Positions 57,012 through 64,000 of a DNA stretch of 64,000 nt are shown here, one piece after another. Location: positions 1 through 64,000 of the forward strand of contig CAMDBT010000001.1 of the NCBI GenBank assembly GCA_945889475.1, given 5' to 3'. Made by a program: the position numbers and the translations under genes. Source of the stretch: Bifidobacterium breve. GTDB taxonomy: Bacteria; Actinomycetota; Thermoleophilia; Solirubrobacterales; Solirubrobacteraceae. How positions within the stretch are numbered: position 1 is the stretch's first letter; each line of letters opens with the position of its first letter. A model generated the notes under the pieces. That model was not told where the DNA came from. It saw only the letters and a list, made by a program, of their open reading frames with translations, and searched no databases.

Positions 57012-57340
57012 AGATCAATGCAGCAGCGGCGCTGCGCGCGGGGCTGATACAGCTCGTCGGCGTCGCTGTTCTGGCACTAATCAGCGGCCTCCTGCTGGGG
57101 CACGCGGTTTTCGAGAGCATTGGCTGGCTGATTGGGCCGCTGGCATGGATGGTCGCGTCGACGATCACCGCGCTGTCAGGGCAGCTGCCGCTGCCGCCGG
57201 CTTGGCTCGGCGCCGTGCTGGCTGGCATCCCGAGCGCGATCGCAACGTTGATCGGCGCGCACTGGCTTGGAGCCCTGATCGCAATTGTTTGCTTCGCGCT
57301 CTGGTGCGGAGCGCTCGCGGCGCGTAGGATCAGCTCCTGA
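57008..57340 (+). CDS. Small unrecognised membrane protein
   Basis: 110 residues with three or four hydrophobic segments covering most of the length; no recognisable family. Its start overlaps the kinase stop by 4 bases, and its stop overlaps the SDR start by one base (TGATG). That tight coupling supports it as a real gene. Confidence 0.65.
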   Translation: MKINAAAALRAGLIQLVGVAVLALISGLLLGHAVFESIGWLIGPLAWMVASTITALSGQLPLPPAWLGAVLAGIPSAIATLIGAHWLGALIAIVCFALWCGALAARRISS

Positions 57341-58089
57341 TGGATCTCGGGATCGAAGGGCGCGTCGCGCTTGTAACTGGAGCATCGAAAGGGCTCGGCC
57401 TTGCCGTCGCTAAGGCGCTCGCGGCCGAAGGCGCGAAGGTTGCGATCACCTCACGCGATGAAACAAACATCCAGAAGGCCGCAAAGCAGATCGGCGCTAC
57501 GGGTTTCGCCCACGACAGCGGCAACCTTGACGGGATCCCCGTCCTCGTCCACGAGATCGAGCACTTCCTCGGGCCGATCGACATCCTTGTTACCAACACC
57601 GGCGGCCCGCCGCTCGACCCGAACGCGCTCGGATTCAGCGACCAGCAGTGGCACGAGGCCTACGAAGACCTCGTGCTCTCGCCGCTGAAGTTCATCGAGG
57701 CCGTGATGGCAAGCATGCGATCACGCAACTGGGGCCGGATCGTCAACGTCGGCTCGACGACCGTCCGCGAGCCAGCCGCCGGGCTGATGCTCAGTAATGC
57801 CAATCGCTCCGCGACGCTGGCCGCGATCAAGACGATCGCCCATCAGGTTGCCCGCGACGGCGTAACGCTCAACAGCGTGCTGCCGGGCCGGATTGCAACC
57901 GACCGCCTCTACGAACTTTACGGCTCACGGCAGGGCGCCGATGAGATGGCGCGCGAGGAGATCCCGGCCGGCCGCCTTGGCAGCCCGGAGGAGTTCGCCG
58001 CCGCGGTTGCCTTCCTCTGCTCGGCTGGGGCCAGTTACATCACCGGTGTCGCCCTCGTAGTTGACGGCGGCATGATGCGCTCTGTGTAG
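57340..58089 (+). CDS. Short-chain dehydrogenase-like protein with altered catalytic site
   Basis: 249 residues. The Rossmann motif VTGASKGLGLAVAKALA and the TNTGGPP and IVNVGSTTVREP segments are SDR features. At the active site the usual Tyr-x-x-x-Lys is replaced: SNANRSATLAAIKTIA has Asn where Tyr should be. That matches the BKR-like SDR subgroup noted for lacking the catalytic tetrad. C-terminal ITGVALVVDGGMMRSV is intact. It may bind NAD(P) or act by a different chemistry. Confidence 0.85.
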   Translation: MDLGIEGRVALVTGASKGLGLAVAKALAAEGAKVAITSRDETNIQKAAKQIGATGFAHDSGNLDGIPVLVHEIEHFLGPIDILVTNTGGPPLDPNALGFSDQQWHEAYEDLVLSPLKFIEAVMASMRSRNWGRIVNVGSTTVREPAAGLMLSNANRSATLAAIKTIAHQVARDGVTLNSVLPGRIATDRLYELYGSRQGADEMAREEIPAGRLGSPEEFAAAVAFLCSAGASYITGVALVVDGGMMRSV

Positions 58090-58155
58090 CCACAGGCGCG
58101 GTGGCAACCGGTAGATTCACGAATGCGGCAATCTGGCGCCAACCGAAAGGCACTT

Positions 58156-58434
58156 ATGAAAACTCCCCTGTACCTGCTCGTTGCACTGATCTGCGCATCG
58201 TCGTTGGCCTTTGGCGTGACGGCATGCGGCGGCGAGTCAACGACAACGACGATCGAAGAGCAGCAGAACGACAACAACCAGAACAACAACGACGACAACG
58301 ACCAGAACGACGACAACGACAACAACAACGACGACAACGACGACAACAACAACGACGACGAGAGCGCCGCCAAGCAGAAAGAGGAGTGCCTCGCGCACGC
58401 GCCCGATCCGCGCGACTGCGAAGACATCCCATAA
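58156..58434 (+). CDS. Asn/Asp-rich lipoprotein
   Basis: 92 residues from ATG 58156. A lipoprotein signal peptide ends at GVTACGG (Cys near 25). Residues about 38-70 are almost only Asn and Asp with a few Gln, and the last 22 residues contain two Cys (KEECLAHAPDPRDCEDIP). Small exported, probably Ca2+- or matrix-binding surface peptide; function unknown. Confidence 0.75.
   Translation: MKTPLYLLVALICASSLAFGVTACGGESTTTTIEEQQNDNNQNNNDDNDQNDDNDNNNDDNDDNNNDDESAAKQKEECLAHAPDPRDCEDIP
58266..58360 (+). repeat. Low-complexity GAC/AAC triplet tract in the lipoprotein gene
   Basis: About 95 bases made almost only of GAC and AAC codons (with occasional CAG) encode the Asn/Asp stretch. Such tracts can change length by replication slippage in whole codons without breaking the frame. 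Confidence 0.85.
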
Positions 58435-58507
58435 GGACCGGGCGCCCGAGCGCCTAGGCTGGCAGCGAGCGCGATGAACTCAATCAGCGAGCCTCAGATC
58501 CGCTCGG

Positions 58508-58900
58508 TCAGCCGTCGATCGGGTCAGCTGCGCCGAGTTCGCCCCACTCGGGCGGCTCATAGGCCTTGCCGGGAACGGCGCCGAGCACCAGCAAGCGGAC
58601 GCCGTCAGGGCCGGCTGCGACCTTGCGCTTGGTCCCTGGGCCGACGCGCACCATCGTCTCGGGGTCGATCGCGACCTCCTCGTCATCGAGGCTGATCACG
58701 CCGCTGCCCGCAAGCACGATGAAGATCTCTTCCTGCCCATCATGCGTGTGATCGTGGGCGGGGTAGCCGTCGTAGTCGGCGGGTAGCTGCTCGACGCTCA
58801 TCCCTACCGACGTGACCCCCAGCTCGGCGCGCGCTTTGGACACCGATCCCCCGAATGTCGTTTCCATCTCGTCAATTCGCTTCGCAGTGAAATCGGCCAC
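58508..58900 (-). CDS. Cupin-domain protein
   Basis: 130 residues from GTG 58900 (GAGGGAG upstream). The metal-binding cupin motif 1 is AHDHTHDGQEEIFIVLAGSG, and motif 2 begins DPETMVRVGPGTKRKV. Single-domain cupins of this length bind sugars or small acids or act as dioxygenase-like proteins. No nearby gene narrows this down, although an aldehyde dehydrogenase and amidohydrolase gene follow further on. Confidence 0.85.
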   Translation of the reverse strand: MADFTAKRIDEMETTFGGSVSKARAELGVTSVGMSVEQLPADYDGYPAHDHTHDGQEEIFIVLAGSGVISLDDEEVAIDPETMVRVGPGTKRKVAAGPDGVRLLVLGAVPGKAYEPPEWGELGAADPIDG

Positions 58901-58957
58901 GGCTGCTCCCTCTCGTCGGTGGATTGCCTGCTGCTGAGAAGTCTGTCAAAAACTCGC

Positions 58958-60256
58958 CTAACTGATCTTGCGGCCGGTCATCCGTTGGCCGAAGAGGATC
59001 AACACTGCGCTGAGCAGGCCGGCTAGAGCCATCACACCCATCCCCCAGAAGAATCCGGCCGCGGCGGCCGGAAGGATCAACAGCGGCGCGGCCGCTCCGC
59101 CGAGGTGGCCGACGCCGTCGCCGATCGCTACGCCCCTCGCACGCAGCTGCGTGCTGAACTGCTCTGCGGTGTTGACGTACATCAACGGCACCGCAAAACC
59201 GATCGTCGCCGAGACGACGAACCCGAAGATCATGATCACCGCCGCGACAGGCACAAGGCCGATCACGATCAGCGCGCCCGCAAAGATCAGAAGACCGACC
59301 GAGATCGTCAGCTTACGTTCAAAGCGTTCGCTGTAACGGACCGCGCCGATCGCGCCGACGAGGAAGCCGACTCCCGTAACGCAGAGGAAGCTGAGGCTCG
59401 ATGTCAGCGAGAAGCCCTCGTGCGTCAGCAGCGTCGGCGCCAGTGTGAGCCAGCCATAGTTGGCGACGTAGTAGATCAGCCAGACGGCGAGAAAGAGCGC
59501 CGCGGTGACCCAGAAGCGGCGCGGCGCGAGCGCCGGTTCTAGCTCAGGCATCGGTGGCGGCGGGCCTTGAGCGGCGGCGAACCGCTCAGCCTCCTCGACC
59601 AGCGTCAAGGCCTTGTCGTCGTTCCCCGTCATCAGCAGCCAGCGCGGCGATTCCGGCAGCGCGACGCGCAGCGGCATGATTGCCAGCCCGCCGACAGCGG
59701 CGATCACAAACATCACTCGCCAACCGGCGTCGAAGCTCGGCACTAGCGCCAGCGCGACAAATGGCGTAACCGCGATCCCTAGATAACCCCAAACGACCGC
59801 TCGGCAGCCGGCGTTTCCGCGCAGCCGCGTGGGCGAGATGCCGTTCAGGTACGCGGCGGCCGCGGCGATCTCGGCGCCGATCCCCATCCCTGTTATGAAG
59901 CGGCCGACCAACAGCATCGTGAACGAACCGCTCAGGGCGATGATCAGCGCGCCGACCGTGAACATCGCGACCGAAAGCAGCAGCGCAGGTCGCCGGCCGA
60001 TTCGGTCGGAGACGACGGCGTCGGCAAGCGAGCCGACGACGTAACCGACCAGCCCAATGCTGATCGCGTAGGCGGCGGTCTGCGAGCTGATGTCGAATTG
60101 CTGCTCGATCACCGGCAGCGCGTCGCCAATGTTGACTACGTCGTAGAAGGCGAAGAAGTAGGCCGCTCCGAGCGCGATCAGCACGCGCCGCGGGTAAGGC
60201 CAGATGCGAATTGCATCGAGCCGGTCCAAAATCGCGCTAGAGGTTGCGTCGGTCAC
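58958..60256 (-). CDS. MFS transporter (AAHS/SP-like)
   Basis: 432 residues with 12 predicted helices. Motif A (VSDRIGRRPALLLSV) follows helix 2, the central region has LPESPRWLLMTGNDDKAL, a hallmark of sugar-porter and aromatic-acid (AAHS) families, and FYDVVNIGDALPVIEQQFDIS sits at the first helix. Likely uptake of a sugar, hydroxy acid or aromatic acid. Downstream of aldehyde dehydrogenase, with a hairpin between them. Confidence 0.88.
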   Translation of the reverse strand: MTDATSSAILDRLDAIRIWPYPRRVLIALGAAYFFAFYDVVNIGDALPVIEQQFDISSQTAAYAISIGLVGYVVGSLADAVVSDRIGRRPALLLSVAMFTVGALIIALSGSFTMLLVGRFITGMGIGAEIAAAAAYLNGISPTRLRGNAGCRAVVWGYLGIAVTPFVALALVPSFDAGWRVMFVIAAVGGLAIMPLRVALPESPRWLLMTGNDDKALTLVEEAERFAAAQGPPPPMPELEPALAPRRFWVTAALFLAVWLIYYVANYGWLTLAPTLLTHEGFSLTSSLSFLCVTGVGFLVGAIGAVRYSERFERKLTISVGLLIFAGALIVIGLVPVAAVIMIFGFVVSATIGFAVPLMYVNTAEQFSTQLRARGVAIGDGVGHLGGAAAPLLILPAAAAGFFWGMGVMALAGLLSAVLILFGQRMTGRKIS

Positions 60257-60304
60257 CGCACCTTTGTACCACCGTTATGCCTCAGCGCGGGCGTCACGAG
60301 CGCG

Positions 60305-60336
60305 CTGAAAGGCGCCGCCGCAGCTCCGACGGCGCC
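60305..60336 (-). terminator. Candidate intrinsic terminator of the aldehyde dehydrogenase gene
   Basis: A GC-rich inverted repeat (GGCGCCG at 60311-60317 and CGGCGCC at 60330-60336, 12-base loop) follows the ALDH stop on the minus strand; next bases are TTTCAGC. The T-tract is short. Confidence 0.5.
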
Positions 60337-60352
60337 CCTCCAGCGAAGCGGC

Positions 60353-61840
60353 CTACAGACCGACGATGACCGTCTTGGTCTCGAGATAATTGGAGAGGAC
60401 CTCTGCGCCCATCTCTCGACCCCAGCCGCTCTGCTTGAAGCCTCCGAACGGCAGCTCCGCGCTGAACACGTGGTAGGCGTTCACGTGCACGGTGCCTGCC
60501 TTGATCTTGTTTGCTAGCTGATGCGCCTTCGAGATGTCGCGCGTCCAGACGCCGGCAGCCAGTCCGTAGTGCGAATCGTTGGCCTGTCGTGCGAGGTCAT
60601 CAACGTCGTCGAACGGCATTGCCGCGATCACCGGCCCGAAGATCTCCTCACGGACGATTGCGTGGCTCGCGTCAGCGTCAACGAGGACCGTTGGCTCGAA
60701 AAAGAAGCCGGGTCCGTCGAGCGCGCTTCCGCCGACTGCCGCGCGGCTGCCTTCGTCAATCCCTGTCTGCAGGTAACCGGCGACGCGGTCGAACTGCTCC
60801 TGCGAGACCAGCGGCCCCATCTCGGTTTCGGCGTCCATCCCGTGACCGAGCTTGATTTTCGAAGCAGCGTCACAGACGCCTTCGACCACGCGGTCGAACT
60901 GATCGGACTGAACGTAGAGCCGTGAACCGGCGCTACAGACCTGACCTTGGTTGAAGAAGATCCCCGACGCGGCGCCAGCGATCGCGGCGTCAATGTCGGC
61001 ATCAGCGAAGATCACGTTCGGCGACTTGCCGCCAAGCTCAAGCGAAACGCGCTTGAGGTTGCCCGAGGCCGCATTGACGATCAGCTTGCCAACCTCGGTT
61101 GAACCGGTGAAGGCGACCTTGTCAACTCCTTCGTGCTGCGCGAGCGCCGCGCCGGCATCACCGAATCCTGTAATGACGTTGACTACTCCGTCCGGCAGGC
61201 CAGCCTCGAGCATTATTTCTCCAAGCCGCAGCGCCGACAGCGGCGTCTGCTCGGCCGGTTTGAGCACGACGGTGCAGCCGGTCGCCAGCGCCGGGCCAAG
61301 CTTCCACGCCGCCATCAGCAGCGGGAAGTTCCAAGGGATTATCTGGCCGACAACGCCGACCGGCTCACGCGTCGTGTAGGCGTGGAACTCGGCGCCCGGC
61401 ATGTACGGAACCGAAGGGTTGATGACCGAGCCGTGGATCTTGGTCGCCCAGCCCGACATGTACCAGAAGAGATCGGCGGCCAGGGCTACGTCGGCGGCCA
61501 GGGCGACGCCGTACGGCTTGCCGTTGTCGAGCGTCTCCAGCGTTGCCAGCTCCTCGCCATTCTCGATGATTAGGTCGCCGATGCGGTGGATCACGCGGCC
61601 GCGTTCCGACGGGTTCATCGTTGACCAAGGGCCGTCCTCGAGCGCGATACGCGCCGCCTTCACTGCGCGATCCACGTCCTCGCTGCCGCCTTCAGCGACC
61701 ATCGCCAGAAGGTCGCCGGTTGCGGGGTCGATCGTCTCAAAGGTTTTGCCGCTGCTGGCCTCAAGCCACTCGCCGCCGATCAGCAGCTTGCGTGTCTCGC
61801 TTGAAACGTTGTGCTCGATCCCTGATGTTGTGGTGGCCAT
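60353..61840 (-). CDS. NAD(P)+-dependent aldehyde dehydrogenase
   Basis: 495 residues with AAGGAGTG before the ATG. Catalytic Glu268 in SLELGGKSP and nucleophile Cys302 in FNQGQVCSAGSRLY fall at the classic ALDH positions. PWNFPLLMAAWKLGPALATG and FTGSTEVGKLI form the NAD site. The C-terminal GPVIAAMPFDDVDDLARQAND is also standard. Class 1/2-like; oxidises an aldehyde such as acetaldehyde, betaine aldehyde or an aromatic aldehyde. Its neighbours give no clear pathway. Confidence 0.95.
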   Translation of the reverse strand: MATTTSGIEHNVSSETRKLLIGGEWLEASSGKTFETIDPATGDLLAMVAEGGSEDVDRAVKAARIALEDGPWSTMNPSERGRVIHRIGDLIIENGEELATLETLDNGKPYGVALAADVALAADLFWYMSGWATKIHGSVINPSVPYMPGAEFHAYTTREPVGVVGQIIPWNFPLLMAAWKLGPALATGCTVVLKPAEQTPLSALRLGEIMLEAGLPDGVVNVITGFGDAGAALAQHEGVDKVAFTGSTEVGKLIVNAASGNLKRVSLELGGKSPNVIFADADIDAAIAGAASGIFFNQGQVCSAGSRLYVQSDQFDRVVEGVCDAASKIKLGHGMDAETEMGPLVSQEQFDRVAGYLQTGIDEGSRAAVGGSALDGPGFFFEPTVLVDADASHAIVREEIFGPVIAAMPFDDVDDLARQANDSHYGLAAGVWTRDISKAHQLANKIKAGTVHVNAYHVFSAELPFGGFKQSGWGREMGAEVLSNYLETKTVIVGL

Positions 61841-62033
61841 CTCTCACTCCTTGGGTTGTGGCCAAGCGCTTAGAGAGCGGGAGGCCGCGTCATCTGAGTT
61901 AGCTCCGTGTGCCGCAAGGCACAATTCGAACCTAGCGCCCGCCGCGCAACTTTGCAATCCCCTGCTGGAAAGCTAGGACGAAGCTTGCCTTGGCGATCTC
62001 TCGCCGCGGTGGCTACGACGATCCGCAAGTAAG

Positions 62034-62105
62034 TACCCCCAAGCGGAATCGAACCGCTGCTACCAGGATGAAAACCTGGCGTGCTAACCGCTACACCATG
62101 GGGGC
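62034..62105 (-). tRNA. tRNA-Glu (TTC)
   Basis: On the minus strand from 62105: acceptor GCCCCCA pairs with TGGGGGT (G1-U72 wobble, as in other actinobacterial tRNA-Glu genes), anticodon stem CCAGG/CCTGG with loop TTTTCAT (anticodon TTC), T-arm GCGGTTCGATTCCGC, discriminator A at 62034. Confidence 0.93.
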
Positions 62106-62146
62106 CGGTGCGAGGGCGAAGTGTAGAGGCGGTGGGCGCTTTGAGG

Positions 62147-62965
62147 TCAGCCGAGGTTGAAGACGCGCTGCGAGTTGGCGCTGAGGAATAGCTCGCGAGT
62201 CTCGTCGTCAAGCCCCAAGCTGTCGAGCGCCTCGAGCGCGGCCTGCGGCGTGACCATCGGGAAGTTTGATCCAAACAGCACCTTGTGGCGGCCGCTGCCG
62301 GTCTTCATGTAGGCGACTAGCTCCTGCGGCAGGCGCGCGAGCGTCCAAGCCGACGTGTCGATGTAGACGTTGGCGTGTTTGCGCGCGACGGCGACCATCT
62401 CCTCGGTCCACGGGTAGCCGGCGTGGCCGCAGACGATCACCAGCTCCGGGAAATCGATCGCGACCTGATCGATGTAGGGGATCGGGCGGCCCGGCTCGCT
62501 CGGCATCAGCGGCCCAGCGTGGCCAACCTGCGTGCAGAATGGCACGCCGAGCTGGACGCACTCGGCGTAGAGCGGGTAGTAGCGACGGTCGGTTGGTGGC
62601 GCGTCCCAAAGCCACGGCAGCATTCGCAGCCCCCTGAAGCCATCGTCGTTGACGCGGCGGCGCAGTTCGCGCACCGATTCCATTGGGCGATCCAGATCGG
62701 CTGAGGCGAGGCCGACGAAGCGATCCGGATGCTCCGCGACCCAGCCGGCAACCTCGGCGTTGCTGATCATCTCGCCGTAACGGGGCGAGCTCCAAGCGGA
62801 AAGCGTGGCCTTCGAAACCCCGGCCACGTCCATCGCCGCGATCGTCAGATCGATCGGAATCTCCTCCGTCGGCAGCTCTTCACCAAGCCAGCGCCGCAGC
62901 GAGGCGAAGATCGGGCTGCCGACCATGCGCAGCGTCGGATGCTGCATCCATGCATCGATAATCAC
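62147..62965 (-). CDS. Amidohydrolase family protein (ACMSD/decarboxylase-like)
   Basis: 272 residues. Features of the amidohydrolase-2 group: a short DAWMQHP N-terminus in place of HxH, GFRGLRMLPWLWD, FCTQVGHAGP, ELVIVCGHAGYPWTEE, VYIDTSAW, and LFGSNFPMVTPQAALEAL near the C-terminus, where the Asp of GSDFP-type motifs is replaced by Asn. The missing first His pair and the Asn make metal use uncertain; it may be a metal-poor or inactive relative. Confidence 0.8.
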   Translation of the reverse strand: MIIDAWMQHPTLRMVGSPIFASLRRWLGEELPTEEIPIDLTIAAMDVAGVSKATLSAWSSPRYGEMISNAEVAGWVAEHPDRFVGLASADLDRPMESVRELRRRVNDDGFRGLRMLPWLWDAPPTDRRYYPLYAECVQLGVPFCTQVGHAGPLMPSEPGRPIPYIDQVAIDFPELVIVCGHAGYPWTEEMVAVARKHANVYIDTSAWTLARLPQELVAYMKTGSGRHKVLFGSNFPMVTPQAALEALDSLGLDDETRELFLSANSQRVFNLG

Positions 62966-63019
62966 CGACGGAACGGTACTCGTTGCACCCTGTCAGCGCG
63001 ACTGGCAGAATCGTTGGCG

Positions 63020-63274
63020 ATGTCATTCCTTGCCCGCCGCGCGAAGCAACCATCCTCGGCTCAGCTCAGTCGCGCGGCGCTCGGCGCAGGCAGTGTTGGC
63101 GCGCTCGCCGTCGGTGCTTTCGCGGTAGGTGCCTTGGCGATAGGAGCGCTGGCGATCGGCAGGCTCTCGGTCGGGCGCGGGCAGATCAAGCGGCTGCGAA
63201 TCGACGAGCTAGAGGTCGGCAGGCTGCGAGTTGAAGAGCTTGAAGTGCTGAGCGGCGAGCGACCGGCCGCTTGA
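63020..63274 (+). CDS. Mini protein of ten 5-residue repeats (pentapeptide-like)
   Basis: 84 residues from ATG 63020. After a basic N-terminus the sequence runs in steps of five: GALAV, GAFAV, GALAI, GALAI, GRLSV, GRGQI, then KRLRI, DELEV, GRLRV, EELEV. The first half is hydrophobic, the second charged. A right-handed beta helix like other pentapeptide proteins, perhaps with a membrane-inserting end, would fit. No known family is assigned. The gene sits 21 bases before tRNA-Lys. Confidence 0.75.
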   Translation: MSFLARRAKQPSSAQLSRAALGAGSVGALAVGAFAVGALAIGALAIGRLSVGRGQIKRLRIDELEVGRLRVEELEVLSGERPAA

Positions 63275-63294
63275 GCGGGCTACAGTTGCCGCGC

Positions 63295-63368
63295 GCCGCC
63301 GTAGCTCAGTCCGGTAGAGCAGCGGGCTTTTAACCCGAAGCGCGCAGGTTCGAATCCTGCCGGCGGCA
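63295..63368 (+). tRNA. tRNA-Lys (TTT)
   Basis: Acceptor GCCGCCG/CGGCGGC with discriminator A at 63368, D-arm GCTCAGTCCGGTAGAGC, anticodon stem CGGG/CCCG with loop CTTTTAA (anticodon TTT), T-arm GCAGGTTCGAATCCTGC. Confidence 0.95.
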
Positions 63369-63483
63369 TCGAGAAAGCCGATGAGCACGGGGGCGAATGC
63401 TTCGTACTAAGCCTGAGCCTGCGGGCTCTAAGACCCATGAGTCGCGGCGATTCGCCCCACTTCGCCCGTCGCTCGCGGCGCAA

Positions 63484-63522
63484 CTGGTAGCGAAGACGTA
63501 GCGGAAAGCCCTCCGCTACCAG
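63484..63522 (-). terminator. Nested inverted repeats after the right-edge gene (possible terminator)
   Basis: GTAGCGG (63498-63504) pairs with CCGCTAC (63513-63519) around an 8-base loop. A larger alternative pairs CTGGTAGCG (63484-63492) with CGCTACCAG (63514-63522). Both lie 22-60 bases beyond the minus-strand stop at 63544, a terminator-like place; the T-tract is weak (GTCTTC). Confidence 0.4.
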
Positions 63523-63543
63523 ATCGCTACGCCCAAGAACCGT

Positions 63544-64000
63544 CTAGCGCAGACGCTTCCATTTAGACCAAGTCCCAGCAGCGCTCTGCACCCGGACGAA
63601 TTTGGGGGCTCGGGCCAGGGAGGCGGTCACGGTCTTGTTGAGCTTGGTGATTCCCTTTACCCAACGGCTGCGCAGCCGGACCTCAGCTGCCGCCTTCTTG
63701 CTAACCCCGAGCTGAACGACGCTTACCCCTGATTTCTTCTGTGAGGCACGGACTCGCACCTTGAACTTCTTGCTCTTGGCCGCCGCGCCCGCCGATGAGG
63801 CCTTGGAGGCAAGGGAGGCGGCGTCGAGTACCGGCGCGGTGGTGTCCAAGATGATGTCATCGGAGTAGTTCTGACCTCCTAGAGGTCCGCCATCAAAGCG
63901 CAGGTAGACAATTCGCGTCATGCGCTCTGCCGCTTGGGACCTCAGCGTCCATGGGATGGACTCAGAGAGGGCAAACGACCGGGTTCCCCCGGAGGACTTG
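63544..64000 (-). CDS. C-terminal part of a secreted beta-sandwich protein (runs off right edge)
   Basis: 152 codons remain open from the right edge to a stop at 63544-63546. The ATG at 63919-63921 is internal: upstream codons keep reading in frame (SGGTRSFALSESIPWTL) and match surface-protein repeats in which a PWTL strand is followed by a YLRFDGG and a LDTTAPV segment. The last 90 residues are basic and beta-rich, like the C-terminal tail of the glycosidase at 24434. Probably an exported adhesin or hydrolase tail. Confidence 0.75.
   Translation of the reverse strand, partial: KSSGGTRSFALSESIPWTLRSQAAERMTRIVYLRFDGGPLGGQNYSDDIILDTTAPVLDAASLASKASSAGAAAKSKKFKVRVRASQKKSGVSVVQLGVSKKAAAEVRLRSRWVKGITKLNKTVTASLARAPKFVRVQSAAGTWSKWKRLR

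Noticed and set aside
58441-58454. Hairpin GGCGC-CCGA-GCGCC between the Asn/Asp lipoprotein and the cupin gene
   Set aside because: The stem is only five bases and no T-tract follows, so it is not listed as a terminator.
63280-63483. Minus-strand open frame reading PPAGFEPARFGLKA
   Set aside because: This is the antisense of tRNA-Lys, a classic false protein. Similar false reads occur opposite tRNA-Asp (RRDSNPRPPA near 45300) and tRNA-Val (GRYRIRTDDPL near 52900).

Overview
The window is high-GC bacterial chromosome with very dense coding, 4-base start/stop overlaps and short intergenic gaps. Gene content points to an actinobacterium: a NucS/EndoMS mismatch endonuclease, a PAC2-family protein, a polyprenol-phosphate mannosyltransferase, the actinobacterial type of fused 2-oxoglutarate dehydrogenase, and a helicase-nuclease resembling the AdnAB group. 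Several secreted proteins (a YHYH lipoprotein, an RTX-repeat protein, DTTAP-type beta-sandwich pieces) fit a soil lineage such as Thermoleophilia/Solirubrobacterales; that placement is inference. There is no insertion sequence, prophage or CRISPR array. The stretch reads as ordinary core chromosome with a few unusual proteins.

Layout, left to right. 1-5.1 kb: partial inositol monophosphatase, helicase-nuclease, PAC2 protein and two half-size TSUP permease genes. 5.1-8.2 kb: trehalose-phosphatase, membrane protein, glycosyltransferase and polyprenol-phosphate mannose synthase (envelope sugars). 8.2-16.9 kb: metallo-hydrolase, glyoxalase, Ppx/GppA phosphatase, DUF805 protein, a linear amide C-N hydrolase interrupted by a stop codon, a drug-efflux MFS protein, an AGPS-like flavoenzyme, a NUDIX protein and a small membrane protein. 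17-21.2 kb: a fused 2-oxoglutarate dehydrogenase that carries its own two lipoyl domains, a binding domain, E2 and E1. 21.2-33.5 kb: YceI, YjbQ-like, enoyl-CoA hydratase, MBL, NucS, a glycosidase, a J-domain/TPR protein, an ABC exporter, EttA, DsbA-like, HAD and M42 peptidase genes.

33.5-45.3 kb: metY-metX (homocysteine synthesis) with a possible structured leader; then on the minus strand aconitase, a VKOR-DsbA disulfide pair, M28 peptidase, amine oxidase, a KhtTU-like cation/proton antiporter pair, a YHYH lipoprotein and tRNA-Asp. 45.5-52.8 kb: RTX-repeat protein, cytochrome P450, small membrane proteins, TrpB2, a CAT-anticodon tRNA, a LysR regulator and a secreted VOC-like protein. 52.8-64 kb: tRNA-Val, a second enoyl-CoA hydratase, a ThiXYZ-like ABC uptake system, a P-loop kinase, an SDR, an Asn/Asp-rich lipoprotein, cupin, MFS, aldehyde dehydrogenase, tRNA-Glu, amidohydrolase, a mini pentapeptide-repeat protein, tRNA-Lys and the 3' part of a large secreted protein that runs off the right edge.

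The most interesting points are the lipoyl-bearing E2-E1 fusion, the amide hydrolase whose last 51 codons lie in frame beyond a TAA, a J-domain/Tudor-like/TPR protein, the 5-residue-repeat mini protein, and the repeated use of a 4-base shared stop (YTAR) by convergent genes. No stretch over about 300 bases lacks a gene or RNA.
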